Below are positions 22,906 to 50,349 of a stretch of DNA of 64,000 bases, piece by piece. A program made the translations under genes and the position numbers. The notes beneath the pieces were generated by a model, which was not told the origin of the DNA, did not search any database, and saw only the letters and a list, made by a program, of their open reading frames with translations. The DNA is from Amphiduros pacificus (Eukaryota > Annelida > Polychaeta > Phyllodocida > Hesionidae), in NCBI GenBank assembly GCA_949316495.1, contig OX439009.1, positions 33,668,155 through 33,732,154 on the forward strand, given 5' to 3'. Positions within the stretch are counted from its first letter, which is position 1. The number at the start of each line of letters is the position of its first letter.

Positions 22906-23125
22906 GTCTTTGAGATCATTTAAAAAACATTTCTAAGTTATAAATGTATAAAAATTGGATTTATTGCGAATAAAAATGATATATCCGCTTTTGACAGGGT
23001 ATATATCCTTTTATATCCTGTTTTGACCCATATCCTATAAGTGTGTATAGATATATACTTGGAGGCATACTTTGAAAAAAACGTCAAATATCAAATATCA
23101 AATGAACTTCACGCTCGTCTCTTAA

Positions 23126-24919
23126 AGCCCCACTTCTCGGTAGAGGGGTACCGAGAATCTGGGGCGGGGCCTAATCTTATCTCTTCCTGGGGGCTGCTGG
23201 GAAGGGCTGCTAAAAATACCCCAAGGCAGCCTACACACAGGCACAACCACATGGCTAGACTGACCATTCTGAGAGCTCTCAAATACACTAGCTTTGTAAT
23301 TTCAAAGCCACAAAGAAGTGTTTTTATTTCATGTCATGCTATACATACACACTCCTACCTTTCTTTTGCATTGGACTCACCCAAAGAGGTAATGCAGAAC
23401 TGACCAATTATTCTCTGACTGGGTGTCAAATTGCTATCTACCTATTTGCATAAGTGTATTTGGTACTTTTTATCAGTTTTTAAATCACTTATCTATACTA
23501 GATTCCTCTGGTATATCCTTTTCTCAGCATGTCCCTCCCCTAGTACAGAAGTAGGGGTCATGTTCATGTAGCATTTTGATAAGAAATAATTACTTGGCAT
23601 GTCCAAACCAATGGAAATTGGTTGGGCACAGACTATGTAAGATAACATAATATTAAATACTTGAATACATTGTTGATAGCAGGCCATTTTCTTTTACCCC
23701 ACATTTAAAAAGGGTTCCTCCAACCATTCTGCAGCATGTGGTCAGTGATAAAATCTGTGCAGAGGACACATGGCCCTGCACTACAGGTCATTCAAGCTCA
23801 GTCTCAGGGCCAGAGCACAACTAAACATTGGTGTGAATATATCATGAACTACACCAAAATGTATCAAAATTGTCAGACTAAGGCTAACACAAAAGCAGGA
23901 ATGCACAATAAGACAGACAGTTATATGCAGAAAAAGGATGGAAATATGATGTTTTGGAAGAAAAGGTAATGCCTGTGTTGAGCTTTCCTGGAGGAAGCAG
24001 ATTGGTGATTGAGATTACAATTTTAGTGAAGTACACAGCACTGGTGAAGACAACACTAATTATTATAAGTTTAGATATCATTATTAAGTGAAGACATATA
24101 ATTAATAGTCATACAATTTATCCAAGTAAATTGGAATTATAACTTTTGATGCAGTCCCAGTGAGCAAGGGGATTATGTCAGTTGGAGCAGGCATGCATCC
24201 ATGCAGCCTAGCCATGTGCGTCTGTGTTTACAAACACTAACCACACACACAAATGTATAAACAAAACAGCATCAGCTGTCACTCAAACTTGAAAATAACT
24301 GTCAAATCTTATTTCTTTCCAAACTTTGTGGTAGGAAATTATGCATTATGCATCTATATTTTTGTACTTTGACTACAGGAATAAATTCCCAAAGTATTCA
24401 TGTTTAGTACTGGTAATTATTATATTTCACAATCATATATTAACTTTGATAGCAGTAATTATTATTGAAAATTGGGCTCAGCTCAGATCAGATTCAAATC
24501 CATTCACAAGCTGGCCATCACTCTCACAGGCCTGTTTATATAGTGGCGGTGGGGCTTTAATGGGAGGGTTACTGTATTAGAAATGGAGATCCTGTTTCTT
24601 CCTCACATATAAATCCCCTCAGGGAGCCCCCCCCCCCCCTCAGACTGCAGGGTGAACTGAATGTCCACTACCCTTTTCTGTTCATGATTTGTTCTCATAT
24701 TTTTGTTGGTCTTTAAAATTGTAAAGATTTGTGTTTATATAGAACCATATATCCTCACATTTAGAAAAATATTTCTGAACACATCATTTACTCAAGTTAC
24801 TCACAATGCAATCTTTGTCTTAAATGAATGTACACATGTTATAAATGGAAGGTCATGCACACACATCATGGAAAAAAATTGTGAAATGGTGTTTTTACGA
24901 CCCTTTCAGCAACAATGGC
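23126..24919. other. Intergenic DNA between two foldback elements
   Basis: No gene was recognised. The start is GC-richer (GGTAGAGGGGTACCGAG with a CTCGGTACC-like counterpart, a short hairpin). A poly-C run lies near 24628. AGCCCCAC after TTAA at 23122 has a short inverted match (GTGGGGCT then TTAA) at about 24549-24560, which may mark a worn TTAA element, but the match is only about 8 bp. Confidence 0.4.
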
Positions 24920-24925
24920 CATATC

Positions 24926-26030
24926 TATGAAGCTCTGGAGGTATCATTCGTGCCTCGCACTTCGCTTTTCAAGCTTCGCTATATTCGTACTTCTACTTCG
25001 CCATATTCGCATTTCTACTTCGCTGTATTCGCATTTCCACTTTGCTTTTTCGCCCTTCTACTTCGCTATTTTCGCATTTCTACTTTGTTATTTTCGGCCT
25101 TCGTCTTCTAATCTTCTCCCTTCGCCTTTAGCAAACTTTATATACTACAGTAAGCTATGAAGCTCTGGAGGTATCATTCGTGCCTCGCACTTCGCTTTTC
25201 AAGCTTCGCTATATTCGTACTTCTACTTTGCTATATTCGTACTTCTACATCGCCATATTCGCATTTCTACTTTGCTGTATTCGCATTTCTACTTCGGTAT
25301 TTTCGCATTTCTGCTTTGTTATTTTCGGCCTTCGTCTTCTCATCTTCTCCCTTCGCCTTTAGCAAACTTTATATACTGCAGTAAGCTGCTCACTATGAAG
25401 CTCTGGAGGTATCATTCGTGCTCCGTACTTCGCCCCTAACTTCGCCCTTCTACTTTGCTATTTTCGCCCTTCTACTTCGCTATCTTCGCCCTTTGCCTTC
25501 GTTATCTTCGCCCTTTGCCTTCGCTATCTTCGCCTTTCTTATCTTCCCACTTTGTATTGCATTGGCAAGTAGCCAATCAGTGACCAGCTTACTGTAGTAT
25601 ATGAAGTTTGCTAAAGGCGAAGGGAGAAGATTAGAAGACGAAGGCCGAAAATAACAAAGTAGAAATGCGAAAATAGCGAAGTAGAAGGGCGAAAAAGCAA
25701 AGTAGAAATGCGAATACAGCGAAGTAGAAATGCGAATATGGCGAAGTAGAAGTATGAATATAGCGAAGCTTAAAATGCGAAATGCGAGGCAAGAATGATA
25801 CCTCCAGAGCTTCATAGCTCACTGATTGGCTACTTGGCAATGCAATTCGAAGTGCGAAGATAAGAAAGGCGAAGATAGCGAAGGCTTAGGGCGAAGATAA
25901 CGAAGGCAAAGGGCGAAGATAACGAAGGCAAAGGGCGAAGATTGCGAAGTAGAAGGGCGAAAATAGCGAAGTAGAAGGGCGAAGTTAGGGGCGAAGTACG
26001 AAGCACGAATGATACCTCCAGAGCTTCATA
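24926..26030. mobile_element. Foldback element built of TTCGC-type units, with 6-bp target duplication
   Basis: The element begins TATGAAGCTCTGGAGGTATC at 24926 and ends with its reverse complement at 26030. The flanks are CATATC at 24920-24925 and 26031-26036, an exact duplication. The start motif recurs in direct orientation at about 25155 and 25395 and inverted at about 25816, so copies are nested or internally duplicated. Left and right halves are filled with short units of the type TTCGCATTTCTACTTCGC and its complement, giving two opposed minisatellite arms. There is no transposase. The apparent protein frames here are repeat translations. Confidence 0.85.
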
Positions 26031-26074
26031 CATATCAGGTCAACTTTCAAGCCTTTTACCCAGTGTGAAAGTTA

Positions 26075-26172
26075 CACTGCCGGCAATGGGAGTCGAACCG
26101 ACCACCTCCCACCCTCCACGTATTTAACCAACAAAGGCACAGATCCTTCACTCAACCAACTGTGCTAGTGGG
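26075..26172 (-). repeat. tRNA-like SINE head or tRNA pseudogene
   Basis: On the minus strand TAGCACAGTTGGTTGAGTG (A-box-like) is followed by GGTCGGTTCGACTCCC (B box). The distance between boxes is longer than in a normal tRNA and the flanking stems do not pair convincingly. It differs from the SINE family at 51680, so it represents another Pol III-type repeat. Confidence 0.5.
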
Positions 26173-26179
26173 GTCGGTT

Positions 26180-29100
26180 CACATCATGGATGTTATGAAC
26201 ACATGTGACCATATTTTGCCCTACATGAGGCATGTATGGCTAAATGTAGTCATTGATGACATTATTGAAGAAATGTTTGACTTTGCCTGTTGTTTAAAAA
26301 GCCTTTGTGGTAGGTTTGCATTCAAGACCTGTAATTACCCTCCATGCTTACTTAGAAGCTGCACCATGTCAATATCAACCTTATCAACTAGGAATGGGCC
26401 CCTGTACTGAAGAGTCCCGGGAACCCGTCGGTTTCTAATGTTTTGGAACTGGCCTGATTCTTTCTACTTGAACCGATTCTTGGAACCGGTACTGTACTAA
26501 CCTACAATATTATCTATTATAATCAGTGTTGAGCCCTGAAGTTCCCACTTGACCACATGCCTATAGGGCAATTAACCAATTAAGTTACAAGAGGCTGGGG
26601 TGTGCTACTGGGCACCATACTGTGACCCACATGTGACCCTCACACAGCATTCAGGTGTCAGATCTTACACATTGATGCAAACATGAGGAGTTGTTTACAG
26701 TGTAACATCATGTGAAATTGAGAAATATTCAAGTAATCGTGGCAAACATTACAAGGGGTGTGTGTTTTCTTTGATATGTTTGAATGCATATTGCAGGTGA
26801 AGTTGTGAGTACTGTTTGTAATTAATTACTGAGATAGCAAGCCCCTGTGGATTGTAAGTCTACAGCTCCACTACCCCAGTCACCAAGGCCTGCTCTGCAG
26901 ATAGACTTCAGACAGGACTATTAGGGATAATACGGTATACATTCTTTATTGAGTTCAAAAAGGTATTTTTGCACTTTTGTTTGTGAAGTTCAGGTGTGTT
27001 GTTTTCAATGGGACAGTATGGCAGCCCTATTGTCAGGTATCGGTATCGTGCAAGTATTGGTATCGTTTATAAAATATTGGTATCAGTATCGTCCCACTAA
27101 ATTATTAATGGCGCCCATCCCTAGTTCAAACCCATGCATTGTCTACAGACAGTCTGTCAATCATCCTGCAGTACATATTTAAAATAGAATTAAAGCAAGT
27201 CAGTGTTCACTATGGAATATTCTCACAGATGTAAATTTCGAGTGATGACTGACCAGGACTGATGCTATGACTGTTCCCTTTGGCTCTCTCAAAGACCAGT
27301 GTATACTTCAATATATAACAAATACATATAGAATTACTTTTGATCAGGGAAGCAGGGAGACATAATTGTGAGAATTTCTTTATATTAGACAAATTGGGGT
27401 TACATCTCACAGCCTCATATCCTCACCAACATTTCAAACATACTATATTTAGGAACATTTATGTATTTAGGCAAAATTTAAGGGTATTTATGGGTCTTTT
27501 CAGTGAGTGCCCCCTAGTGGCAGAGGAGTAAATTACCAAAATAACGTACTTGATGAGAATTGGTACATTTACAGTGTAAAAACACATTCCCTATTAAATT
27601 AATGATATGAATCAATATTTATGATATGAATCAATATTTAAACACTACAATATTTGAACTATAAGGTGTGATTACAAGTATATTTCTTTCAAAATAATAT
27701 TTTGTCTGAATTTTCCTTGATGACAGTTTTGATGAGAAATGAACAAGACAAGCAAATAAGTTCTGCAGATTATATTACAGGAGTAGGCTGTGTTTATCTC
27801 ATTTCATTGGGAAGAAATTTCACTGTGATCTTAGTGAAACAGATTTTCTCATTTTGATTTGTATAATTTGGAAATAATAAGGAAGTTTGGCAATCAGATA
27901 TTTGAAGAGAGGCGAAAAAAAATTCATATTTTTGAAATGAGCAAGTGTGTACTTTACCTCTATTTTTCTCTTGATGTTTTTGAAAAATAGAAAATCTGTT
28001 TCAGGATCACAGTAAATATTGTTAAGATCACTTTTACAAAATTTGTTTGGAAATCCACTTTATTATGGTCCCATAATCTGCATCTCTTTTCCCTTTAACA
28101 TTTTGACATGACAAAATAAATTTTGGAGCAGTGACATATTACTACGTAACCTTTTATGAGTTAAAAAGATATAGACAAGTATAGACAACTTCTATGATTA
28201 GTGCTCTAAATTACATCATGTATTTTATGACACAGATTTCATCCAAGCCTACATGACCCTCTGACAATGTTTTGATTAGCAAGACCCTACCAACTTCAAA
28301 GGTCTATAAACATACACAATTACATATATTTGCCCTTTTCTATATCATCATATTTCTTATATAATCAACAAGATTTAATTGTAAATTGTCACATTTTAGC
28401 TTCTCAAGGGGGCTGTTAGAATGAAAAGGGCGGAGGTATAGCAGACCTATCTTAACAGTTTTATAAAGGGTTCACTGTGTTGCAAAGTACGAAGTGAGGC
28501 ATTCACATTAACACCAATTGAAATGGTTAACGATGCATGTGTGATTCATTGCGATAAAGCAGGTTAAGTATATTGTGGTGTAATGGTGTGTACACTTTAG
28601 GCTCTATTCTATATAAATATCTTATTATTCTTATCATCTCTGAGCGTGAGTTTTATCCAATATATTGTTGGTTCTAAACATATTTGTGTATGTGACACAG
28701 GAAACACAACATTTAGACATCTATGGCATTGTGAAATCTTGTTTGTGCTCAACGTAATGTTCATACTGGGATAGTTGGAGGCTGTGAGATGGAATATATG
28801 AGCTGATACGGTGCCACTGAATATTCACGGCTCTAAATATTGACAGAAAGTGACACTCAGATCCTGCCATATCATAAAAAATGAAAACAATATGGCCCTA
28901 AAGGAAAATAAATATTATTCATCCCATGCCAAAACTACATCCAGACTACAAATAGCCAAGAAATCAACCCAGTAGTTTCAGAGGAGGAGCTTTAATTTGA
29001 CGGACAGACAGAATGACAGAAAATAAACAAATTCCTTATGCTCAGAACCATGGTAACATGAACCATACAAAAAAGTAATATATATTTATATATGTTTTAC

Positions 29101-29923
29101 AATTGTTTATTTCTGCTAATGTCTCAAGTATACAGAAACAAGAATGCATTGTGTGATGTCACTGGTGGTCACATGATTTTGCTAATATAGGGCAGACTTT
29201 GGAAAAATAAAGATAACATGGAAAATGACAATGCTTGAACAGTACAGATTTCCAGAAATGTGCAGTTTTTTTTCATTTCATTATTTTATTGCAATCTTTT
29301 TAATGAGATGAGATGACAAATGCAAAACTGTGTCTACCACTGAGATCAGCTTGAGGCTTCAACCTGCATACATGTGCCACGTTCAGGGACATCAGAGAAT
29401 ATAGCAAACATCTATATTGACTCTTGTTAATGGTGACCAAAAATATGTTTGGCTCCAACTCATTTCCATACATGACTTCCTTTATCATGTTTTACCCCAA
29501 ATCAATGCTCTAATCTTAGGATTTATTTACAGATAAATTTAGCATGCACATGAGTATGGTTATCTTCTTATCCAATGATAAATTACATCTACATTTATAA
29601 TTAGTTATAAACAAACATCTATTTGGTCAAGCATAAACATGGCCAAATTAGGTCAGGCAGGTTATGGCATGGCATCATCTGGTCACACAATGGTTTTGCA
29701 TGGCCTTAACCACCAAAAAAAGATATTTTTTCCTGTCCAAAAGGAGCTCAACTTTACACATAATAATTGTATAATATTCATCTAGTATTACAAACACTCA
29801 TCCTGATCATTAAACCCTTGCAAAAATATGTCTCTTTTATACATAAACCACACTTAAGAGAAACAACATAAATACAATAGGACTACCACAAATTTAATTT
29901 AATATCCTAGAAATGTCTCTTTT
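26180..29923. other. Intergenic DNA downstream of BAP1
   Basis: No open frame or RNA gene was recognised. The last part, nearest 29923, must include the BAP1 3' untranslated region on the minus strand, but I could not place a convincing polyadenylation signal. Confidence 0.45.
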
Positions 29924-44126
<14,203 letters not shown>

Positions 44127-44933
44127 CTTGACCAGATAGCCCTAAATCACCCTGATCTGCCACTTTAATCCAAAAACCGACAACATAAAGTCATGTTTTC
44201 TGACATTTTGTCAGCGCCGTTTCAAGTAAAATCGGGTTTGTTTATTCTCCGAGACAAATGCGATATTGACCGGCGCGTCCACCAGGCCGAAACCAATCTC
44301 TAAATAAGTATAAAGGTGAAATATTGATTTTATTCACACATTGATATACCATTTTCAAAAAATATATTGTAAACATATTTTTATTCCAATCAAGTGCATT
44401 TAAACAATATTTTGGAATAATTCAGAGCCAAGGAGGAATAGAATTTGTCCGAGGCAACAATTAGGCTTATGCTTAACTCGCGCCTTGTTGGATCACTTAG
44501 GTTCATCATCCCTTCCGATATCTTGGCCCTTCAACTTGTAGACCTAGTAGTTTTCGTGAAAATAAAAATACATATCTTGTTCACTTTGTTAACTGATCTT
44601 AACTGATTCTATCTGAAGTGAGGGCGATATTTTATTGTTAAGCATTTGATTTTAAATAGCCTTTTTTGCGATTCAGCTTTGGCTATGGGATGAAATTTGG
44701 CCTTTTAAGTTTTAGCCCCCGGATTATAACTTCATGAATATAGCATTTTCTTAACCTCTTTTAAGTCCATTATTTTCATTAATAATCTCTGCTTACTTAA
44801 AATATGAGTTTAAGTTTTTAAAGCTGAATGATATTTGAAAATAAATAAAATGACTTGTTCTGTTTGCTAACAAGATAAGCTAAGTGTTCTCCAACATGTT
44901 TGGTGGTTTGTTCAAACATCGCATGACATGAGG
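44127..44933 (-). promoter_or_regulatory. Presumed BAP1 promoter and 5' leader
   Basis: This 0.8-kb interval lies between the BAP1 start codon and the 14-bp array. It has a few CpG-containing stretches (GACCGGCGCGTCC at about 44269-44281) and no obvious TATA box at a convincing place. The role is inferred from position only. Confidence 0.4.
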
Positions 44934-47900
44934 TGGCATGGACAAGTTGGTATGGACAAGGTGGTATGGACAAGGTGGTATGGACATGATGGTATGGACA
45001 TGATGGTATGTACAAGGTGGTATGGACAAGGTGGTATATGGACAAGGTGGTATGGACATGGTGGTATGGACATGGTGGTATGGACATGATGGTATGGACA
45101 TGGTGGTATGGACATGGTGGTATGGACAAGGTGGTATGGGCATGATGGCATGGACATGGTGGTATGGACATGGTGGTATGGACATGGTGGCATGGACAAG
45201 GTGGTATGGACATGGTGGTATGGACATGGTGGCATGGTCATGGTGGTATGGACATGGTGGTATGGACATGGTGTCATGGGCAAGGTGGTATGGACATGGT
45301 GGCATGGTCATGGTGGTATGGACATGGTGGTATGGACATGGTGGTATGGACATGGTGGCATGGGCAAGGTGGTATGGACATGGTGGCATGGACATGGTGG
45401 TATGGACATGGTGGTATGGACAAGGTGGTATGGACGTGATGGTATGGACATGGTGGTATGGACATGGTGGTATGGACATGGTGGCTTGGACGAGGTGGTA
45501 TGGACATGGTGGCATGGTCATGGTGGTGTGGACATGGTGGTATGGACATGGTGGCATGGACAAGGTGGTATGGATATGGTGGTATGGACATGGTGGCATG
45601 GTCATGGTGGTATGGACATGGTGGCATGGACATGGTGGCATGGACATGGTGGTATGGACATAGGGATATGGACATGGTGGTATGGACATGGTGGCATGGA
45701 CATGGTGGCATGGACAAGGTGTTATGGACATGGTGGCATGGACATGGTGGTATGGACATGGTGGTATGGACATGGGACATGGTGGTATGGTCATGGTGGT
45801 ATGGACATGGTGGAATGGACATGGTGGTATGGACATGGTGGTATGGACATGGTGGCATGGACAAGGTGGTATGGACATGGTGGTATGGACATGGTGGTAT
45901 GGAAATGGTGGTATGGACAAGGTGGTATGGACATGGTGGCATGGACATGGTGGGATAGACATGGTTGCATGGATAAGGTGGTATGGACATGATGGTATGG
46001 ACATGGTGGCATGGACAAGGTGGTATGGACATGGTGGTATGGACATGGTGGTATGGACATGGTGGTATGGATATGGTGGTATGGTCAAGGTGGTATGGAC
46101 ATGGTGGCATGGACAAGGTGGGATGGACATGGTGCCATGGACATGGTGGTATGGACATAGTTGTATGGACATAGTGGGATGGAGAAGGTGGCATGGACAA
46201 GGTGGTATGGACATGGTCGTATGGACATAGTGGGATGGATAAGGTGGCATAGACAAGGTGGTATGGACAAGGTGGTATGGACATGGTGGTATGGACATAA
46301 TGGTATGGACATGGTGGTATGGACATAGTGGTATGGACAAGGTGGTATGGACATGGTGGTATGGACATGATGGTATGGACATGGTGGTATGGACATGGTG
46401 GTATGGACATGGTGGTATGGACATGATGGCATGGACATGGTGGCATGGACATGGTGGCATGGACATAGTGGTATGGACATAGTGGTATGGACATGGTGGT
46501 ATGGACAAGGTGGTATGGACAAGGTGGTATGGACATGGTGGCATGGACATGGTGGCATGGACATGGTGGCATGGACATAGTGGTATGGACATAGTGGTAT
46601 GAACATGGTGGTATGGACAAGATGGTATGGACAAGGTGGTATGGACATGGTGGTATGGACAAGGTGGTATGGACATGGTGGCATGGACATGGTGGCATGG
46701 ACAAGATGGTATGGACAAGGTGGTATGGACATGGTGGCTCGGACATGGTGGCATGGACATGGTGGCTTGGACATGGTGGCATGGACAAGGTGGTATGAAC
46801 ATGGTGGTATGGACATGATGGTATGAACATGGTGGTATGGACATGGTGGTATGAACAAGGTGGTATGGACATGGTGGCATGGACATGGTGGCATGGACAT
46901 GGTGGTATGAACAAGGTGGTATGGACATGGTGGTATGGACATGGTGATATGGACAAGGTGGTATGGACAAGGTGGTATGGACATGGTGGCATGGACATGG
47001 TGGCATGTACAAGGTGGTATGAACATGGTGGTATGGACAAGGTGGTATGTACAAGATGGTATGGACATGGTGGCATGGACATGGTGGCATGGACATGGTG
47101 GTATGGACATGGTGGTATGGACATGGTGGTATGAACAAGGTGGTATGTACAAGATGGTATGGACATGTTGGCATGGACATGGTGGCATGGACATGGTGGT
47201 ATGGACATGGTGGTATGGACATGGTGGTAGGGACAAGGTGGTATGGACAAGGTGGTATGGACATGGTGGTATGGACATGGTGGTATGGACAAGGTGGCAT
47301 GGACAAGGTGACATTGACATGGTGGCATGGACATGGTGGCATGGACATGGTGGCATGGACATGGTGGTATTGACATGGTGGTATGGACATGGTGGAATGG
47401 ACATGGTGGTATGGACATGGTGGTATGGTCATGGTGGTATGGACAAGGTGGCATGGACAAGGTGAAATGGACATGGTGGTATGGACATGGTGGTATGGAC
47501 ATGGTGGCATGGACATGGTGGCATAGACATGGTGGCATGGACATGGTGGTATGGACATGGTGGTATGGACAGGTGGCATGGACATGGTGGCATGGACATG
47601 ATGGCATGGACATGGTGGGATGGTCATAGTGGTATGGACATGGTGGCATGGACATGGTGGTATGGACATGGTGGTATGGACATAGTGGCATGGACAAGGT
47701 GGTATGGACAAGGTGGTATTGACATGGTGGCATGGACATGGTGGCATGGACATGGTGGCATGGGCATGGTGGCATGGACATGGTGGCATGGACAAGATGG
47801 TATGTACAAGATGGTATGGACATGGTGGCATGGAAATGGTGATATGGACATGGTGGCATGGACAAGGTAATATGGACATGGTGGCATGGACATGGTGGCA

Positions 47901-49856
47901 TGGGCATGATGGCATGGGCATGGTGGCATGGACATGGTGGCATGGACAAGATGGTATGTACAAGATGGTATGGACATGGTGGCATGGACATGGTGGCATG
48001 GACATGGTGGTATGGACAAGGTTGTATTTACATGATGCCATGGACAAGGTGGTATTGACAAGGTGGTATGGACATGGTTGTATGGACATGGTGGCATGGA
48101 CATAGTGGTATGGACATGGTGGTATGGACATGGTGGTATGGACAAGGTGGTATGGACATGGTGGTATGGACATGATGGGATGGAGAAGGTGGCATGGACA
48201 TAGTGGTATGGACAAGGTGGTATGGACATGGTGGTATGGACATGGTGGTATGGACATGGTGGTATGGACATGGTGGCATGGACATGGTGGCATGGACATG
48301 GTGGCATGGACATGGTGGCATGGACATGGTGGTATGGACATGGTGGTATGGACATGGTGGTATTGACATGGTGGCATGGACATCGTGGTATGGACATGGT
48401 GGTATGGACATGGTGGCATGGACATGGTGGCATGGACATGGTGGCATGGACATGGTGGTATGGACATGGTGGTATGGACATGGTGGTAGGGACAAGGTTG
48501 TATGGACAAGGTGGTATGGACATGGTGGTATGGACTCGGTGGTATGGACATGGTGGCATGGACATGGTGGCATGGACATGGTGGTATAGACTCGGTGGTA
48601 TGGACATGGTGGCATGGACATGGTGGCATGGACATGGTGGTATGGACATGGGACATGGTGGTATGGGCATGGTGGTATGGACATGGTGGAATGGACATGG
48701 TGGTATGGACATGGTGGTATGGACATGGTGGCATGGACAAGGTGGTATGGACATGGTGGTATGGACATGGTGGTATGGACATGGTGGTATGGACATGGTG
48801 GTATGGACATGGTGGCATGGACATAGTGGCATGGACATAATGGCATGGACATGGTGGGATGGACATAGTGGTATGGACATGGTGGCATGGACATGGTGGC
48901 ATGGACATGGTGGCATGGACATGGTGGCATGGACATGGTGGTATGGACATAGTGGCATGGACATGGTGGTATGGACATAGTGGCATGGACATGGTGGTAT
49001 GGACATGGTGGTATGGACATGGTGGCATGGACATGGTGGTATTGACATAGTGGCATGGACATGGTGGTATGGACATGGTGGCATGGACATGGTGGTATGG
49101 ACATAGTGGTATGGACATAGTGGTATGGACATATAGGGATGGAGAAGGTGGCATGGACATGGTGGTATGGACATGATGGTATGGACGTGGTGGTATGGGC
49201 AAGGTGGCAGGGACATGGTGGTATGGACATGATGGTATGGACGTGGTGGTATGGACAAGGTGGCAGGGACATGGTGGTATGGACATGATGGTATGGACAA
49301 GGTGGTATGGACATGGTGGCATGGACATAGTGGTATGGACATGGTGGTATGGACATAGTGGTATGGACATGGTGGTATCGACATGGTGGTATGGACATGG
49401 TGGTATGGACATGGTGGTATGGACATGGTGGTATGGACATGGTGGTATGGACATGGTGGCATGGACATAGTGGTATGGACATGATGGTATGGACATAGGG
49501 ATATGGACATGGTGGTATGGACATGGTGGTATGGACATGGTGGTATGGACATAGTGGTATGGACATGGTGGCATGGACATGGTGGCATGGACATGGTGGC
49601 ATGGACATGGTGACATGGACATGGTGGCATGGACATAGTGGTATGGACATAGTGGGATGGAGAAGGTGGCATGGACAAGGTGGTTTGGACATGGTGGCAT
49701 GGACATGGTGGCATGGACATGGTGGTATGGACATGGTGGTATGGACATGGTGGTATGGACATGGTGGCATGGACATGGTGGTATGGACATAGTGGTATGA
49801 GCATGGTGGTATGGACATGGTGGTATGGACATAGTGGTATGGACATGGAGGCATGG
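44934..49856. repeat. Giant minisatellite with 14-bp unit (about 350 copies)
   Basis: The unit on the plus strand is TATGGACATGGTGG, with common variants CATGGACATGGTGG, TATGGACAAGGTGG and TATGGACATAGTGG. Blocks of variants recur, for example an irregular unit with a duplicated GGACATGG at 45774-45782 and again at 48648-48656, which indicates duplication of multi-unit segments. The minus-strand complement has no stop in any frame and the three frames encode the same 14-residue peptide in shifted phase, so the very long open frames are a property of the unit. The G-rich plus strand has GG pairs every few bases. I see no start context, splice signal or signal peptide supporting translation. Confidence 0.95.
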
Positions 49857-49859
49857 GAA

Positions 49860-50349
49860 TTGCTGCATAGACCCTGAGGCTGTTCATCACACGTTTATGC
49901 TTTTCTCTTCATCAGACAGAAAACGAAATAAAGATATCTTTAGGTTGTTATTGCACCTATTAAGAAACAAAGTTGTGGTCAGCATAGCTGTCCCTGCGAT
50001 AGGACAAGTTTAATGCAAGAATACACTGTATTGTAGGGTGATGCAATAAAGTGAATAGGCAATGACGAAAATGCAATGCGACAATGAACTGTTTAACGTT
50101 TTGAACAAACTATTTTTCATAAGTGCGAACTTGTGGTATCTTATTTTTGGCTCATGCATTGCCATCTTTAAGTGCATAAGTGTCATATATTGAGCCCTTT
50201 CTCCCATGTTTTGTGTCTTGATTATATTCAAGGTCTTACCGAAGTGTTTTTATTGCCTGTACGTGTTGCACACCAAGTCTACATCCTATACTATAATCCT
50301 TTTGGAACACTTCTTGGCAGACTCAGACTTGGAATCGCTTGTGAATGCT
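49860..50349. other. Unique DNA beside the 14-bp array
   Basis: No gene was recognised. The segment around 50029-50080 (GTGATGCAATAAAGTGAATA) is copied inside the next minisatellite at about 50523-50575. Confidence 0.5.

Larger units (their letters stand above)
17355..23119. mobile_element. Giant foldback element, 5.8 kb, with satellite-filled interior
   Basis: The outermost ~220 bp (17355-17575, starting GACGAGCGTGAAG) are repeated in exact reverse complement at about 22900-23119. Inside lie 24 and a part satellite monomers in one orientation, a ~210-bp unique spacer (21940-22150) and 4 monomers in the other orientation. TCTTAA occurs on both sides (17348-17353 and 23120-23125) and is a candidate 6-bp target duplication, with one unmatched base at the left edge. 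No protein frame exists. The identity of the arms implies recent mobility or ongoing conversion between arms. The best class is foldback/long-TIR non-autonomous DNA transposon. Confidence 0.75.

Noticed and set aside
23041-23403. A 120-codon frame at the right end of the giant foldback
   Set aside because: It starts inside the terminal arm and runs into unrelated DNA. It has no motif, and the identical left arm has no matching continuation.
23122-24560. A possible TTAA-flanked element beginning AGCCCCAC
   Set aside because: The inverted match is only about 8 bp and the interior shows nothing typical. Chance is likely.
24845-26033. Several Phe/Tyr/Ser-rich frames of 60-111 codons
   Set aside because: They follow the TTCGC-type repeat units on both strands and carry no independent coding signal.
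26075-26172. A functional tRNA gene
   Set aside because: A and B boxes are present but too far apart, and the acceptor and anticodon stems do not pair convincingly; kept as a tRNA-like repeat instead.
44880-49868. A 1,662-codon open frame (and several others over 200 codons) in the 14-bp array
   Set aside because: The unit has no stop codon in any minus-strand frame, so long frames are expected without selection. There is no start context, splice structure or signal peptide.
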